A stretch of DNA of 13,850 nucleotides from NCBI GenBank assembly GCA_039812545.1, contig JBDIAR010000089.1:1-13850 (forward strand), read 5' to 3'. Under the pieces are notes generated by a model, which ran no database searches, was not told the DNA's origin, and worked only from the letters and a program-made list of their open reading frames with translations. The position numbers were made by a program, and so were the translations under genes. The stretch's first letter is position 1. Every line of letters starts with the position of its first letter. Positions 1 to 7,517 of the stretch are shown here, piece by piece. Origin of the DNA: JBDIAR01 sp039812545 (GTDB taxonomy: Bacteria > Actinomycetota > Actinomycetes > Actinomycetales > Dermatophilaceae).

Positions 1-327
1 CGAGTGGACCGCGCGCGCGGCGCCGTCGACGCCCTGGTTGCCGTGGATCCACAGCCCATAGGCCGCAGCGGGTTTCGCCCCCAGACACGGATAGTAGATC
101 GTGTCGAAGAAGTGTTTGAGCGCACCCGACATGTACCCGATATTGGCCGGCGTCCCCAGCAGATAGGCGTCCGCGGCGAGGACATCGGCGACACCGGCCG
201 ACAGGGCCGGGCGCACCACGACGTCGACCCCCTCGATCCCCTCGGCCCGGGTGCCGTCGAGCACGGCGGCGAGCATCGCCTCCAGATGCGGGGAGACGGT
301 GTGGTGGACGACGAGCAGCGTGGGCAC
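1..327 (-). CDS. Flavodoxin-like / NAD(P)H-dependent FMN reductase family protein (partial, 3' end outside window)
   Basis: The 109 codons visible begin at GTG 327-325 and read VPTLLVVHHTVSPHLEAML, then run off the left edge. A beta strand (TLLVVHH) is followed by a helix, as in a flavodoxin-like Rossmann fold. The stretch LLGTPANIGYMSGALKHFF (about residues 58-76) and the following DTIYYPC are a strong family signature: the GTPxNxGxMSGxLK loop binds the FMN phosphate/isoalloxazine in flavodoxin-like reductases. The protein is expected to be a cytoplasmic FMN-dependent oxidoreductase of unknown substrate. It lies 75 bp downstream of the acyl-CoA synthetase stop, in the same direction and reading frame, with no stop codon between. 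A perfect 16-bp hairpin ends 4 nt upstream of the GTG and no Shine-Dalgarno sequence is visible, so the start is uncertain; no ATG lies in frame between it and the preceding stop. Confidence 0.75.
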   Translation of the reverse strand, partial: MPTLLVVHHTVSPHLEAMLAAVLDGTRAEGIEGVDVVVRPALSAGVADVLAADAYLLGTPANIGYMSGALKHFFDTIYYPCLGAKPAAAYGLWIHGNQGVDGAARAVHS

Positions 328-330
328 AAC

Positions 331-366
331 GACGAGTATGCCGGGCCGCAGCCCGGCATACTCGTC
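331..366. terminator. Perfect 16-bp inverted repeat (hairpin) between the acyl-CoA synthetase and the flavodoxin gene
   Basis: The arms are 331-346 (GACGAGTATGCCGGGC) and 351-366, its exact reverse complement, with a 4-nt loop (347-350). It starts 37 nt past the stop codon of the acyl-CoA synthetase on the minus strand. There is no T-run after the stem, which is common for actinobacterial terminators. Both arms contain the over-represented word GTATGCC/GGCATAC. Because the stem ends only 4 nt before the proposed GTG of the flavodoxin gene, it could also limit translation of that gene. The structure is seen directly; the terminator role is inferred. Confidence 0.6.
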
Positions 367-402
367 AACGCTGATGACTTGTGCTGGCCGACCTACTCGG
401 CG

Positions 403-2295
403 TTACGCCTGCGGGCGCAGCACCGGGGTCAAGGTGTCGAGCACGCTGGCGTCCTCGATGGTCGCGGGCACCGCCGGGATCTGTCCGTCGGCGATCTCCC
501 GCATCGTCTTGCGCAGGATCTTGCCGGACCGGGTCTTCGGCAGGGCCGTGACGATGTCGACCTTGCGCAGCGCCGCGACCGCCCCGACCTCCGAGCGAAC
601 GCGTTCGACGAGTTCGGCCTTGATCCGCTCGCCGTCCGCGACCGCGTCCCGACCCGCCTTGAGGACGACGAGCGCCCGGGGCAACTGGCCCTTGAGCTCG
701 TCGTGGACGCCGATGACGGCACACTCGGCGACATCCGGGTGCCCGGCGAGCGCGGCCTCGATCGAACCCGTCGACAACCGGTGGCCGGCGACGTTGAGGA
801 CGTCGTCGGTGCGGCCCATGACGTAGATGTAGCCGTCCTCGTCGATGAAACCGCCGTCGCCGCTGAGGTAGTAGCCGTCGTATGCCGACAGGTAGCTGGA
901 GACGTACCGGTCGTCGTCCTGCCACAGGCTCGGCAACGTCCCGGGCGGCATCGGCAGCTTGATGGAGATCGCGCCCTCGGCGTTGGCCGGCAGCTGGGCA
1001 CCGAACTCGTCGAGGACCTGGACGTCATAGCCGACGACCGCGACCGACGGGGAACCCGGCTTGATCGGCAGGTCTTCGATGCCGCGCGGGTTGCAGGCGA
1101 TCGGCCAACCCGTCTCGGTCTGCCACCAGTTGTCGATGACCGGCTTGCCCAGGCAGTCGGTGGCCCAGTGGTAGGTGTCCGGGTCGAGCCGCTCGCCGGC
1201 GAGGTAAAGCATCTTGAGCTTGCTCAGGTCGTACTTCTTCATGTACGCGCCCTCGGAGTCCTCCTTCTTCACCGCCCGGATGGCGGTCGGCGCGGTGAAC
1301 ATCGAGACGATGCCGTACTCCTCGCACATCCGCCAGAACGCGCCGGCGTCGGGGGTGCCGATCGGCTTGCCCTCGTACATGACCGAGGTCGCGCCGGTGA
1401 GCAGCGGGGCATACACGATGTAGGAGTGGCCGACGACCCAGCCGATGTCGCTCCCGGCGAACCACACGTCGCCGGGGTTGACACCGTAGAGGTTCGGCAT
1501 GGACCAGCGCAATGCGACCGCGTGGCCGCCGTTGTCGCGGACGATACCCTTGGGCTTCCCGGTCGTGCCCGAGGTGTACAGGATGTAGAGCGGGTCGGTC
1601 GCGGCGACCTCGACGCAGTCGACCGGCTGCGCGGCGTCGGAGTTGCGCAGCTCGGCCCAGTCCAGCCAGCCCTCCTCCATCTCGGCCGGCTGCTGCTCGC
1701 GCTGGAGCAGGACGACCTTCTCGGGCTTGTGCTCGCTGCGCTCGATGGCGCCGACGAGGAAGGGCTTGTAGGGCACGATGCGGCTGGGTTCGATGCCGCA
1801 GCTCGCGGTGAGGATGACCTTGGGGGCGGCGTCGTCGATCCGGGCGGACAGCTCCGCCGGGGCGAACCCGCCGAACACCACGGAGTGGATGGCGCCGATC
1901 CGGGCACAGGCGAGCATCGCGATGACCGCCTCCGGGACCATCGGCATGTAGATGATGACCCGGTCACCCTTCTCGACACCCAACGACCGCAACATGCCAC
2001 CGGTCCGCGACACCTCGTCGAGGAGTTCGGCATACGTGAAGGTCTTCTTGACCCCCGTGACGGGCGAGTCGTAGATGAGGGCGGCCTGCTCGCCCCGGCC
2101 GTTCTTCACGTGCCGGTCGACGGCGTTGTAACAGGTGTTGAGGGTGCCACCGCTGAACCAGCGGTAGAACGGGGGGTGGTCCGCGTCGAGGATCTTCTCC
2201 GGTGGTGTGATCCAATCGATGTCCTGCGCGGCCCGGCCCCAGAAGGCGTCGGGGTCACTGATGCTTTCGGCGTAAACGTCCTTGTATGCGGCCAT
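403..2295 (-). CDS. prpE: Propionyl-CoA synthetase / ACSS3-type acetyl-CoA synthetase (AMP-forming acyl-CoA synthetase)
   Basis: This is a full-length 630-aa adenylate-forming enzyme. It activates a short fatty acid (propionate or acetate) with ATP to an acyl-adenylate, then transfers it to CoA, in the cytoplasm. Visible motifs are the ATP P-loop TSGTTGKPKG (241-250), SDIGWVVGHSYIVYAPLL (282-299), the adenine/acyl-pocket segment IDNWWQTETGW (387-397), the hinge region GRTDDVLNVAGHRLS (494-508) and the C-terminal PKTRSGKILRK with catalytic lysine K592. K592 is the usual site of regulatory acylation in this family. The GGHAVAL and TETGWPI segments resemble PrpE/ACSS3 more than AcsA, so propionate is the better guess; in vitro these enzymes often take both. 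I chose ATG 2295 (MAAYKD), which fits family N-termini. ATG 2328 would add 11 residues; neither start has a clear ribosome site. The preceding lipoprotein gene ends at 2415, leaving room for a promoter. Confidence 0.9.
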   Translation of the reverse strand: MAAYKDVYAESISDPDAFWGRAAQDIDWITPPEKILDADHPPFYRWFSGGTLNTCYNAVDRHVKNGRGEQAALIYDSPVTGVKKTFTYAELLDEVSRTGGMLRSLGVEKGDRVIIYMPMVPEAVIAMLACARIGAIHSVVFGGFAPAELSARIDDAAPKVILTASCGIEPSRIVPYKPFLVGAIERSEHKPEKVVLLQREQQPAEMEEGWLDWAELRNSDAAQPVDCVEVAATDPLYILYTSGTTGKPKGIVRDNGGHAVALRWSMPNLYGVNPGDVWFAGSDIGWVVGHSYIVYAPLLTGATSVMYEGKPIGTPDAGAFWRMCEEYGIVSMFTAPTAIRAVKKEDSEGAYMKKYDLSKLKMLYLAGERLDPDTYHWATDCLGKPVIDNWWQTETGWPIACNPRGIEDLPIKPGSPSVAVVGYDVQVLDEFGAQLPANAEGAISIKLPMPPGTLPSLWQDDDRYVSSYLSAYDGYYLSGDGGFIDEDGYIYVMGRTDDVLNVAGHRLSTGSIEAALAGHPDVAECAVIGVHDELKGQLPRALVVLKAGRDAVADGERIKAELVERVRSEVGAVAALRKVDIVTALPKTRSGKILRKTMREIADGQIPAVPATIEDASVLDTLTPVLRPQA

Positions 2296-2414
2296 GCCGG
2301 AAACTGTGCCGCAGGTCACGTGAGCCATGCCACACGGCGCCCCCGGTGTGCGCTGGGCATGCCCTCGGCTGCGGTGGACGGGAGATCCGGGTCGGGCCGG
2401 CACCGTGAGCGGCG

Positions 2415-2855
2415 TCAGGGGCTGGCGACCGACGCCTTGGACCGGGTGTACGCGTCCACCGCGGCGCCGTGGGTCGGGCACATGGTGTGCGCGGCACCGG
2501 CCAGGGTGCTGAGCGCCACGGCGATGCGGCCGCGGTCCGAGCCGTAGGCCGCGCCGAGGCCGCCGGCGAGTTGATCGGGGGTTCGTCCGGCGTCGAGTTC
2601 GTCGCAGACGAACCGGGCCAGCATCAGCAGGTTGTCGTCCCCGGCGGAGACATTCGGGAACTGGGCGCGCAGCAGCCGCAGAAACTTCGACTCGGCGGTC
2701 CGGTCGCGGGGGGCGGGTGCGCTGGTGATGACGATGGGCGCGGCCGGCGGGGCGATCGGGCCGGGGCCGGGGCCGGTGTTCGCCGAGCAGCCGACCAGGA
2801 CTGCCGGCACCGCCAGCACGGACGCGGCGGACCGGCGGAGCTGACGCGCAGGCAT
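2415..2855 (-). CDS. DUF732-family small lipoprotein
   Basis: This 146-aa protein has a basic N-terminus, a short hydrophobic stretch and a lipobox ending at C23 (VLVGC), so it should be exported, lipidated and anchored to the outer face of the membrane. A Pro/Gly-rich linker (27-50) leads to a compact helical domain (about 55-130). That domain contains FLRLLRAQFPNVSAGDDN, then VCDELDAGRTPDQLAGGL, with cysteines at C84 and C126 placed as in DUF732, where they are expected to form a disulfide. DUF732 is common in mycobacteria and other actinobacteria; its function is not known to me. The ATG at 2855 lies inside one copy of the word GTATGCC (2851-2857). No Shine-Dalgarno sequence is visible. 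The gene is divergent from the LOG-family gene, with under 50 bp between starts, and is followed by the acyl-CoA synthetase after about 120 bp. Confidence 0.8.
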   Translation of the reverse strand: MPARQLRRSAASVLAVPAVLVGCSANTGPGPGPIAPPAAPIVITSAPAPRDRTAESKFLRLLRAQFPNVSAGDDNLLMLARFVCDELDAGRTPDQLAGGLGAAYGSDRGRIAVALSTLAGAAHTMCPTHGAAVDAYTRSKASVASP

Positions 2856-2903
2856 ACGGTCAGCTTAGGTGCCCCCGGGCGGGCGGCATGGCACGATGCG
2901 GGC

Positions 2904-4004
2904 GTGGAGATCGAGGACGACGCCGAACTCAGTCGGATCCTGACGAGCGACCAGCCGCTGGCGGGAATGCGGCTGCAATCCGTGGACCTCATCGACCACG
3001 AGATCGAACTCATGCGGCGAATCGACCTGCGCGGGCTCGTGGTCCTCGGCGGCCGACTCAGCCCACGCCTGCAGGGGCATCTGCTGACCCATGGCGCGCT
3101 GGTGTTCCCGGAGGATCCGACGACGCCAGTGGACGTGTACCGGCCAAGTCTGTACACCGCACCCGAGCTGTATGCCGGCATCGACGGGCCGCTGGGGTAT
3201 GCCGGGACGCCGGACGCGCGGGCGTATGCGTGGGCGCGTGACGCGCGCACCGAACACGACGCGTACGCGACTCTGCAACGCGCCATCCACGACGACCAGA
3301 TCACCGACGCCCTCGTCGAGTTCGTGGACGGTCTCAAGGTCGTCGGGATCATGGGCAGCCACGCCGCGGGCCGGGGCAGCCGGGCCTACGCCGGCGCGGC
3401 CCGGGTCGGACACGATCTGGCCTCGGCGGGGCTGCTGGTCGCGACCGGTGGCGGGCCGGGGCTGATGGAAGCGGCCAATCTCGGCGCCCGCTGTCCCGAT
3501 CCCGCGGCCCTGGCCGAGGCCCTCGATCGACTGGCGGCGGTGCCCGATTTCCACGACGACGTCACGGCGTGGGCCCGGTTGGCGCTCGCGGTGCTCGCCG
3601 ACCTGCCGCCGCACCCGCAGCCGCGCTCGCTCGGCATACCGACGTGGTTCTACGGGCACGAACCGCCGGGGGTGTTCGCCGACGCCATCGCGAAGTACTT
3701 CTCCAACGCGCTGCGGGAGGACGGTCTGCTGACGCGGAGCACGGCCGGGGTCGTGGCGCTGCCCGGGGCGGCCGGGACAGTTCAGGAGATCTTCCAGGCC
3801 GCGACCAAGCTGTACTACACCCGCCGCGAGCACAACCTGCCGGCCCTGGTGCTGGTGAACACCTGGCACTGGACCCAGCAGGTGCCGGCCTGGCCGGTGG
3901 TGCGGGCGCTCGGCGCGGGGCGCCCGATGGAGGGCGCCATCCATCTGGTCGAGACCGTCGACGAGGCGGTCGAGATCGTGGTCGCCGCCGCGGCGGCGCT
4001 GTAG
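2904..4004 (+). CDS. LOG-family Rossmann-fold nucleotide-binding protein
   Basis: This 366-aa protein carries the two LOG-family signatures: GGGPGLMEAAN (182-192) and LPGAAGTVQEIF (286-297), the latter a variant of PGGxGTxxE with Ala at the third position. Small LOG proteins release cytokinin-type bases from their nucleoside monophosphates by hydrolysis; the larger bacterial members like this one are less studied, so the substrate is unknown. The N-terminal 140 residues are an extra domain not found in the roughly 200-aa LOG enzymes, and residues 200-240 form an insertion between the two motifs. I start at GTG 2904, where the reading becomes protein-like and which follows the divergent gene closely. 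There is no Shine-Dalgarno sequence, so a leaderless transcript is possible. It is the only clear plus-strand gene here, convergent with hpf. Residue I245 uses the rare codon ATA inside a GGCATAC word. Confidence 0.87.
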   Translation: MEIEDDAELSRILTSDQPLAGMRLQSVDLIDHEIELMRRIDLRGLVVLGGRLSPRLQGHLLTHGALVFPEDPTTPVDVYRPSLYTAPELYAGIDGPLGYAGTPDARAYAWARDARTEHDAYATLQRAIHDDQITDALVEFVDGLKVVGIMGSHAAGRGSRAYAGAARVGHDLASAGLLVATGGGPGLMEAANLGARCPDPAALAEALDRLAAVPDFHDDVTAWARLALAVLADLPPHPQPRSLGIPTWFYGHEPPGVFADAIAKYFSNALREDGLLTRSTAGVVALPGAAGTVQEIFQAATKLYYTRREHNLPALVLVNTWHWTQQVPAWPVVRALGAGRPMEGAIHLVETVDEAVEIVVAAAAAL

Positions 4005-4046
4005 CGCTCGCCAGAACCGCACCCACCAACACCGGGTTGACAGGTG

Positions 4047-4099
4047 CCGGGTGGAGGTAAATCCGGATGCTGGTGGGCACCGGTTTTACCTCCACCCGG
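4047..4099. terminator. Bidirectional terminator-like inverted repeat between convergent genes
   Basis: The arms CCGGGTGGAGGTAAA (4047-4061) and TTTACCTCCACCCGG (4085-4099) are perfect 15-bp complements separated by a 23-nt loop. The repeat lies between the plus-strand LOG-family stop (4004) and the minus-strand hpf stop (4108), exactly where a shared terminator is needed. The loop is longer than usual and there is no clear T-run, so termination is inferred from position and stem strength. Confidence 0.7.
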
Positions 4100-4107
4100 A
4101 AAGTGTG

Positions 4108-4704
4108 TTAGCGGTCGAGGTCGAGTTGCAGCAGCCCGTAGGACCAGCCGCGGCGGCGGTACACCACGCTGGGCTGGTCGGTCTCGCTGTCGTGGAACAA
4201 GAAGAAGTCGTGCCCGACGAGTTCCATCCGGTTCAAGGCGTCCTCCAGGGACATCGGCACGCTCTTGTGCACCTTGACCCGCACGTCGATCGGAGAGTCG
4301 GCGAACCGCTCATGGGCGGACGGCGCGGCCGGCTCCGCAGCGGCCGGCGTCTGGGCGGGCGCGGGGGCTACGGCATCCACCGGCGCGAAATCGACCGCCC
4401 GCTCCCGACGACGCACCCGGCGCTTGTCGCTGGCCTTCTTGATCCGCTCCACCAGCTTGTCCAATGCCGCATCGAGGGCGACCATCCGGTCCTCGGCGGC
4501 GGCCTCGGCCCGGATGACCAGGCCCTTGCCGCGGCAGGTCACCTCGACCCATTGGGAGTCCCGCAGCTTCTCCTCATGGCTGACGACGACATCGGTGCGC
4601 TGCACCGTGGGGGCAAGGTGTTCGATCTTGGCCAGTCGTTCGGCCAAGTGCTCACGGAACCGGTCGCTGATCTGGACGTGACGTCCGGTGACGGCGATCT
4701 CCAC
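4108..4704 (-). CDS. hpf: Long-form ribosome hibernation promoting factor (HPF/RaiA family)
   Basis: This 198-aa protein has the two-domain layout of long HPF. Residues 1-100 form the S30AE/YfiA domain that binds the 30S subunit at the mRNA/tRNA channel; it starts MEIAVTGRHVQISD and ends in a basic helix (KKASDKRRVRRRER). An Ala/Pro-rich linker (about 104-132) leads to the C-terminal domain (138-196, VRVKVHKSVPMSLEDALNRM then GHDFFLFHDSET), which in this family dimerises and joins two 70S ribosomes into 100S particles. It should reduce translation in stationary or stressed cells. The start is GTG 4704, with GAGGAGT at 4715-4709 five bases upstream. In mycobacteria the neighbour after hpf is secA1; here it is a convergent LOG-family gene. 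The 176-bp region before the gene implies its own promoter and a leader. Confidence 0.95.
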   Translation of the reverse strand: MEIAVTGRHVQISDRFREHLAERLAKIEHLAPTVQRTDVVVSHEEKLRDSQWVEVTCRGKGLVIRAEAAAEDRMVALDAALDKLVERIKKASDKRRVRRRERAVDFAPVDAVAPAPAQTPAAAEPAAPSAHERFADSPIDVRVKVHKSVPMSLEDALNRMELVGHDFFLFHDSETDQPSVVYRRRGWSYGLLQLDLDR

Positions 4705-4880
4705 TGTTACTCCTCGCGCGAGTCGGGTGCGCCCGATCGTTGATGACGGGGCGCGAACTGGGAAGGCATGGGCCCAAGACCACGGAGCGTATGCCGGCAG
4801 AACTCACCTCCTCCGCGTGCCCCGGCCGCCAGAGGATGCATGGCGGACGCGGCCGCTGTCTCGATGGTCCGACCTTACCC
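4705..4880 (-). promoter_or_regulatory. Leader/promoter region of hpf with a start-less full Shine-Dalgarno sequence
   Basis: This 176-bp gap separates the comF stop from the hpf start and should contain the hpf promoter, although I could not pick a convincing -35/-10 pair. On the minus strand, 4814-4804 reads GGAGGAGGTGA, which includes the whole 9-nt complement of the 16S rRNA tail (AGGAGGTGA), yet no ATG, TTG or well-spaced GTG follows. One GTATGCC word lies at 4789-4795. The real hpf ribosome site is 4715-4709. Confidence 0.5.
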
Positions 4881-5645
4881 TTACCGCAGTCTTCCCGCGG
4901 GCGACGCCCCACGTCGCACCGCCGCCGCCAGAGTCGCGGCGACCACGAGGGGTTGGGGTTCGACGCCGCGGCCGGGACCGGCCCGCAGCGCCCGGGCCGC
5001 CTCCGCGATGGTCGCCCCGGTGGTCATCACGTCGTCGACGATGACGAAGGCGTCCGGCGCCGAGCCCCCGGGCAACGGTGCCGCCGCCATGGCTCCGGCG
5101 AGATTCCGCTGCCGGGTGGCGGCGTCCAGGCGCGCCTGATCGCCGACCCGCCGACGCACGACGAGGGCGCGTTCGATCACCACGACACTGCGCGAGCCGG
5201 CCGCGTCGGCGTCGGCCTCGGCTTCGGTCAGCAGACCGGCGGCGCGTCGGACCAGGGTGGCCAGCGGCCGGTCGCCGCGACGCCGCAGCGAAGACGGTGA
5301 TGCCGGGACCGGGACCAGGGCGACGGTGGCGACCCGATCCGGAAGCCGGCCGAGGGCCGCGGCGATCGCGACCGCCGCGACCGGGGCGAGGATCGCGGCC
5401 AGGTCGCGCCGATCGCCGTCCTTGTATGCCGCGACGACGGCGGCGAGCGTACCGGCATACGGGCCGGCGGTGACGACCGGCGGCAGGCCGGGCGGACACG
5501 GGTCGGGCCGAGCCCGGCGGATCCGCAGGGCCGCGGCCAAGGACCGATCGCAGCGTTCACACCAGCCGGTGCCCGGGAGGGCACACCCCGCGCAGGATCG
5601 CGGGGCGGTGAGGTCGGCGATTGCGGTCGCCCACGGGTTGCTCAT
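4881..5645 (-). CDS. ComF-family phosphoribosyltransferase-like protein
   Basis: This 254-aa protein shows the ComF/GntX layout. An N-terminal zinc finger has cysteines C18, C21, C29 and C32 (CAGC then CERC). The segment YAGTLAAVVAAYKDGDRRDLA (63-83) follows, then VGDQARLDAATRQRNL (167-182), then the PRPP-binding loop VIVDDVMTTGAT (201-212). In competent bacteria ComF helps import single-stranded DNA; in most actinobacteria its role is not established and may be nucleotide salvage or DNA handling. It lies 81 bp downstream of lpqB in the same direction, in the same place as Rv3242c of M. tuberculosis; a homologue of Rv3243c is missing between them. The start at ATG 5645 has no clear Shine-Dalgarno sequence, but no better start is visible. 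GGCATAC words lie at 5424-5430 and 5454-5460. Confidence 0.88.
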   Translation of the reverse strand: MSNPWATAIADLTAPRSCAGCALPGTGWCERCDRSLAAALRIRRARPDPCPPGLPPVVTAGPYAGTLAAVVAAYKDGDRRDLAAILAPVAAVAIAAALGRLPDRVATVALVPVPASPSSLRRRGDRPLATLVRRAAGLLTEAEADADAAGSRSVVVIERALVVRRRVGDQARLDAATRQRNLAGAMAAAPLPGGSAPDAFVIVDDVMTTGATIAEAARALRAGPGRGVEPQPLVVAATLAAAVRRGASPAGRLR

Positions 5646-5726
5646 GCGGCCAGTCTGCGGTCCGCCGCGGCCTCCGCTCCCCCGGTCCCCACGCGCTGTG
5701 GACCGGTGAGCCCGAGCCGCATTGAT

Positions 5727-7517
5727 TCAGCGGCCGGGGATCACCACATCGGTGCCGGTCGCCAACTGCGGCCAGGACCCGCCCACCCGGCGGAACACCT
5801 TCCCGCCCTCGGTCACCACGATCAGGCTGCGGGCGTCCCCGGGGCAGGTGATCGCGACCGGTCGGCCCGGGGGGGCACTGCCCAGCACCTCGATGCCCGT
5901 TCCGATGCTCGCGACGATGGGGACAAGCGGGCCGGACGCCGTCGTGCGACCCAGCACCCCGAACGATTGGTTGTCGATCCACACCACGTCGCGGACGAAC
6001 CGGATCGGCGAGGCCAGATTCAACGGGGACGCCAGTTGCTCGGGACGCTCGTTGGCCGCCCGCGCGATGCCCACGACGTCCAGACGGTCAACGCGGGCAC
6101 CGGACTCCTCGCCGACGCGATGTGACACGACCAGGGCGCGGGTGCCGTCCGGGGACACCCGCAGGGAGGTGACGATCCGACCGGTCAGCCACGGGGCCGA
6201 CACGGCGGTCACCGGCGCCACCACCGGATCGCCGACACCGGTCACCCAGATCCGCGCCTGACCGGAGGCTTCCACTCCGCTGACCCAGAGGAAACCCTCG
6301 ACATCGAAGCTCGGCTTCGTCAGCGCGCCACCGCCGACCGGGACGGGCACGACCCGCAGATCGTGGAATAGGGTCAGTTCGTCCCGGCCTCGGGACACGG
6401 CGGCCAACACCTTGCCGTCGACGGACTGCGCGAGGTCCACATAGTCGGTCGGGACATCGACCGTGGGCTGCGCCGCGGATACCGTTGCGCTGGCCGTCCC
6501 GGTCGGGGCATCCGGGCCACCCGAGACCCACGGGTCCAGTTTGCGCAGCGAGGCGTCCACCCGCAGGAGCACAGAACCGGCGGCTGGGACGGGCGGCACG
6601 GCATACCCCAGGATCTCCGGCGAGACGAGCGAGGAGGAGGTGCCCTCGATCTCCAGGGGGTGCCCGTCGACCGACAACGACACCGAACTCACCTCGGGCA
6701 GGCGCAACAGGGTCGCCGCCAGGCTCGCCCACAGTGCCTTGCGTTGGTCGGGTTCGTCGCCGAGGACCTGCGAGGTGAGGTCCACGGCCGCGACCCCGTT
6801 CTGGACGGGCACGGCCGCGACCGTCAGGGCGGTGCCGGCCGGGACCACCGCTGCGACGGCACCGGCCAGGTATGCCGGGATGGGGCCGAGGCGGGCCCGC
6901 GCCAGGGTGGTCACGGTATTGGGGCCGGTGGCGAACCAGCGGACGTCGGCGACCAGGTGCCGGCCGGTGGGGGTGGAGTAGTACACGCCCTGCGGGGAGA
7001 ACACATCGGTGAGCCGGTCTGTACCGATCCACAACGAGAAGTCTTTGGGCAACCTGATCCGCCACTGGCCGGCGACCCGGACGAAGTTCAGGGTCGTGGA
7101 GGCGACCTGGCCCGCGGGATACTGCCGGTAGCGCCCGTCGGCGTCGATCGTGGCGACCACGGGGGCGGACAGTTTGATGGTTTCGGCGTCGACGCGGGTG
7201 ACCGAATAGCCCTTCTGAGCGTCGAAGACGGTGACCGGCAGGGCGGTCGACCAGTCCCGAGACGCCGCCTCGGCGAGGTAGGTCTTCAGCACCGACCGAT
7301 CCACGTCGTAGCTGCTCATCGTCTTCAGCAGCCCGGAGACGAGTTCCTCCTGCGAGGCGCCGGGCGGGGCGGGATTGGGGATCAACCGGGCTCCGACCGG
7401 GTTCGCGCCGCCCAGCGCCGGGCCGGTGACCACCGGGCCGTCCTGCGGCAGGCCCGTGCAGGCGGTGCCGAGCACGAGCAGCGCGGCGGCCAGCGCTGCC
7501 GCGGTGGCGCGCCTCAC
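5727..7517 (-). CDS. lpqB: Lipoprotein LpqB, accessory protein of the MtrAB two-component system
   Basis: This 596-aa exported lipoprotein starts at GTG 7517, which overlaps the mtrB stop as GTGA (7517-7514); GGAG lies 7 nt upstream. The N-terminus is a signal peptide ending in LGTAC, with C20 as the lipidated residue. This lipobox has Gly at -3, which is not canonical. Residues about 180-295 form the GerMN/sporulation-type domain (TVTTLARARLGPIPAYLAG, then VQNGVAAVDLTSQVL). Residues about 355-590 form the LpqB beta-propeller, with repeated short strands. In mycobacteria LpqB interacts with the extracellular domain of MtrB and affects MtrA phosphorylation, so it should act outside the membrane. 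The tight overlap with mtrB suggests coupled translation and fixed stoichiometry. A longer reading from further upstream would overlap mtrB heavily and lose the signal peptide, so I rejected it. Confidence 0.93.
   Translation of the reverse strand: MRRATAAALAAALLVLGTACTGLPQDGPVVTGPALGGANPVGARLIPNPAPPGASQEELVSGLLKTMSSYDVDRSVLKTYLAEAASRDWSTALPVTVFDAQKGYSVTRVDAETIKLSAPVVATIDADGRYRQYPAGQVASTTLNFVRVAGQWRIRLPKDFSLWIGTDRLTDVFSPQGVYYSTPTGRHLVADVRWFATGPNTVTTLARARLGPIPAYLAGAVAAVVPAGTALTVAAVPVQNGVAAVDLTSQVLGDEPDQRKALWASLAATLLRLPEVSSVSLSVDGHPLEIEGTSSSLVSPEILGYAVPPVPAAGSVLLRVDASLRKLDPWVSGGPDAPTGTASATVSAAQPTVDVPTDYVDLAQSVDGKVLAAVSRGRDELTLFHDLRVVPVPVGGGALTKPSFDVEGFLWVSGVEASGQARIWVTGVGDPVVAPVTAVSAPWLTGRIVTSLRVSPDGTRALVVSHRVGEESGARVDRLDVVGIARAANERPEQLASPLNLASPIRFVRDVVWIDNQSFGVLGRTTASGPLVPIVASIGTGIEVLGSAPPGRPVAITCPGDARSLIVVTEGGKVFRRVGGSWPQLATGTDVVIPGR

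Noticed and set aside
2316..2323. Palindrome TCACGTGA upstream of the acyl-CoA synthetase
   Set aside because: Only 8 bp of symmetry, not extended on either side and not repeated in the region; could be chance or lie inside the longer reading from ATG 2328.
4..2547. Long plus-strand open frame (847 codons)
   Set aside because: It is antisense to the complete acyl-CoA synthetase and lipoprotein genes, and its Arg/Asp/Gly/Val-rich product matches no fold I know; long antisense frames are expected at this GC content.
4707..4841. 44-codon frame in the hpf leader ending 2 nt before the hpf GTG
   Set aside because: No ribosome site before its ATG (4841), poor G/C use at third positions and no recognisable protein features.
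5715..5735. Small GCCGC/GCGGC stem around the lpqB stop
   Set aside because: Only 5 bp and overlapping the coding end; too weak to call a terminator.
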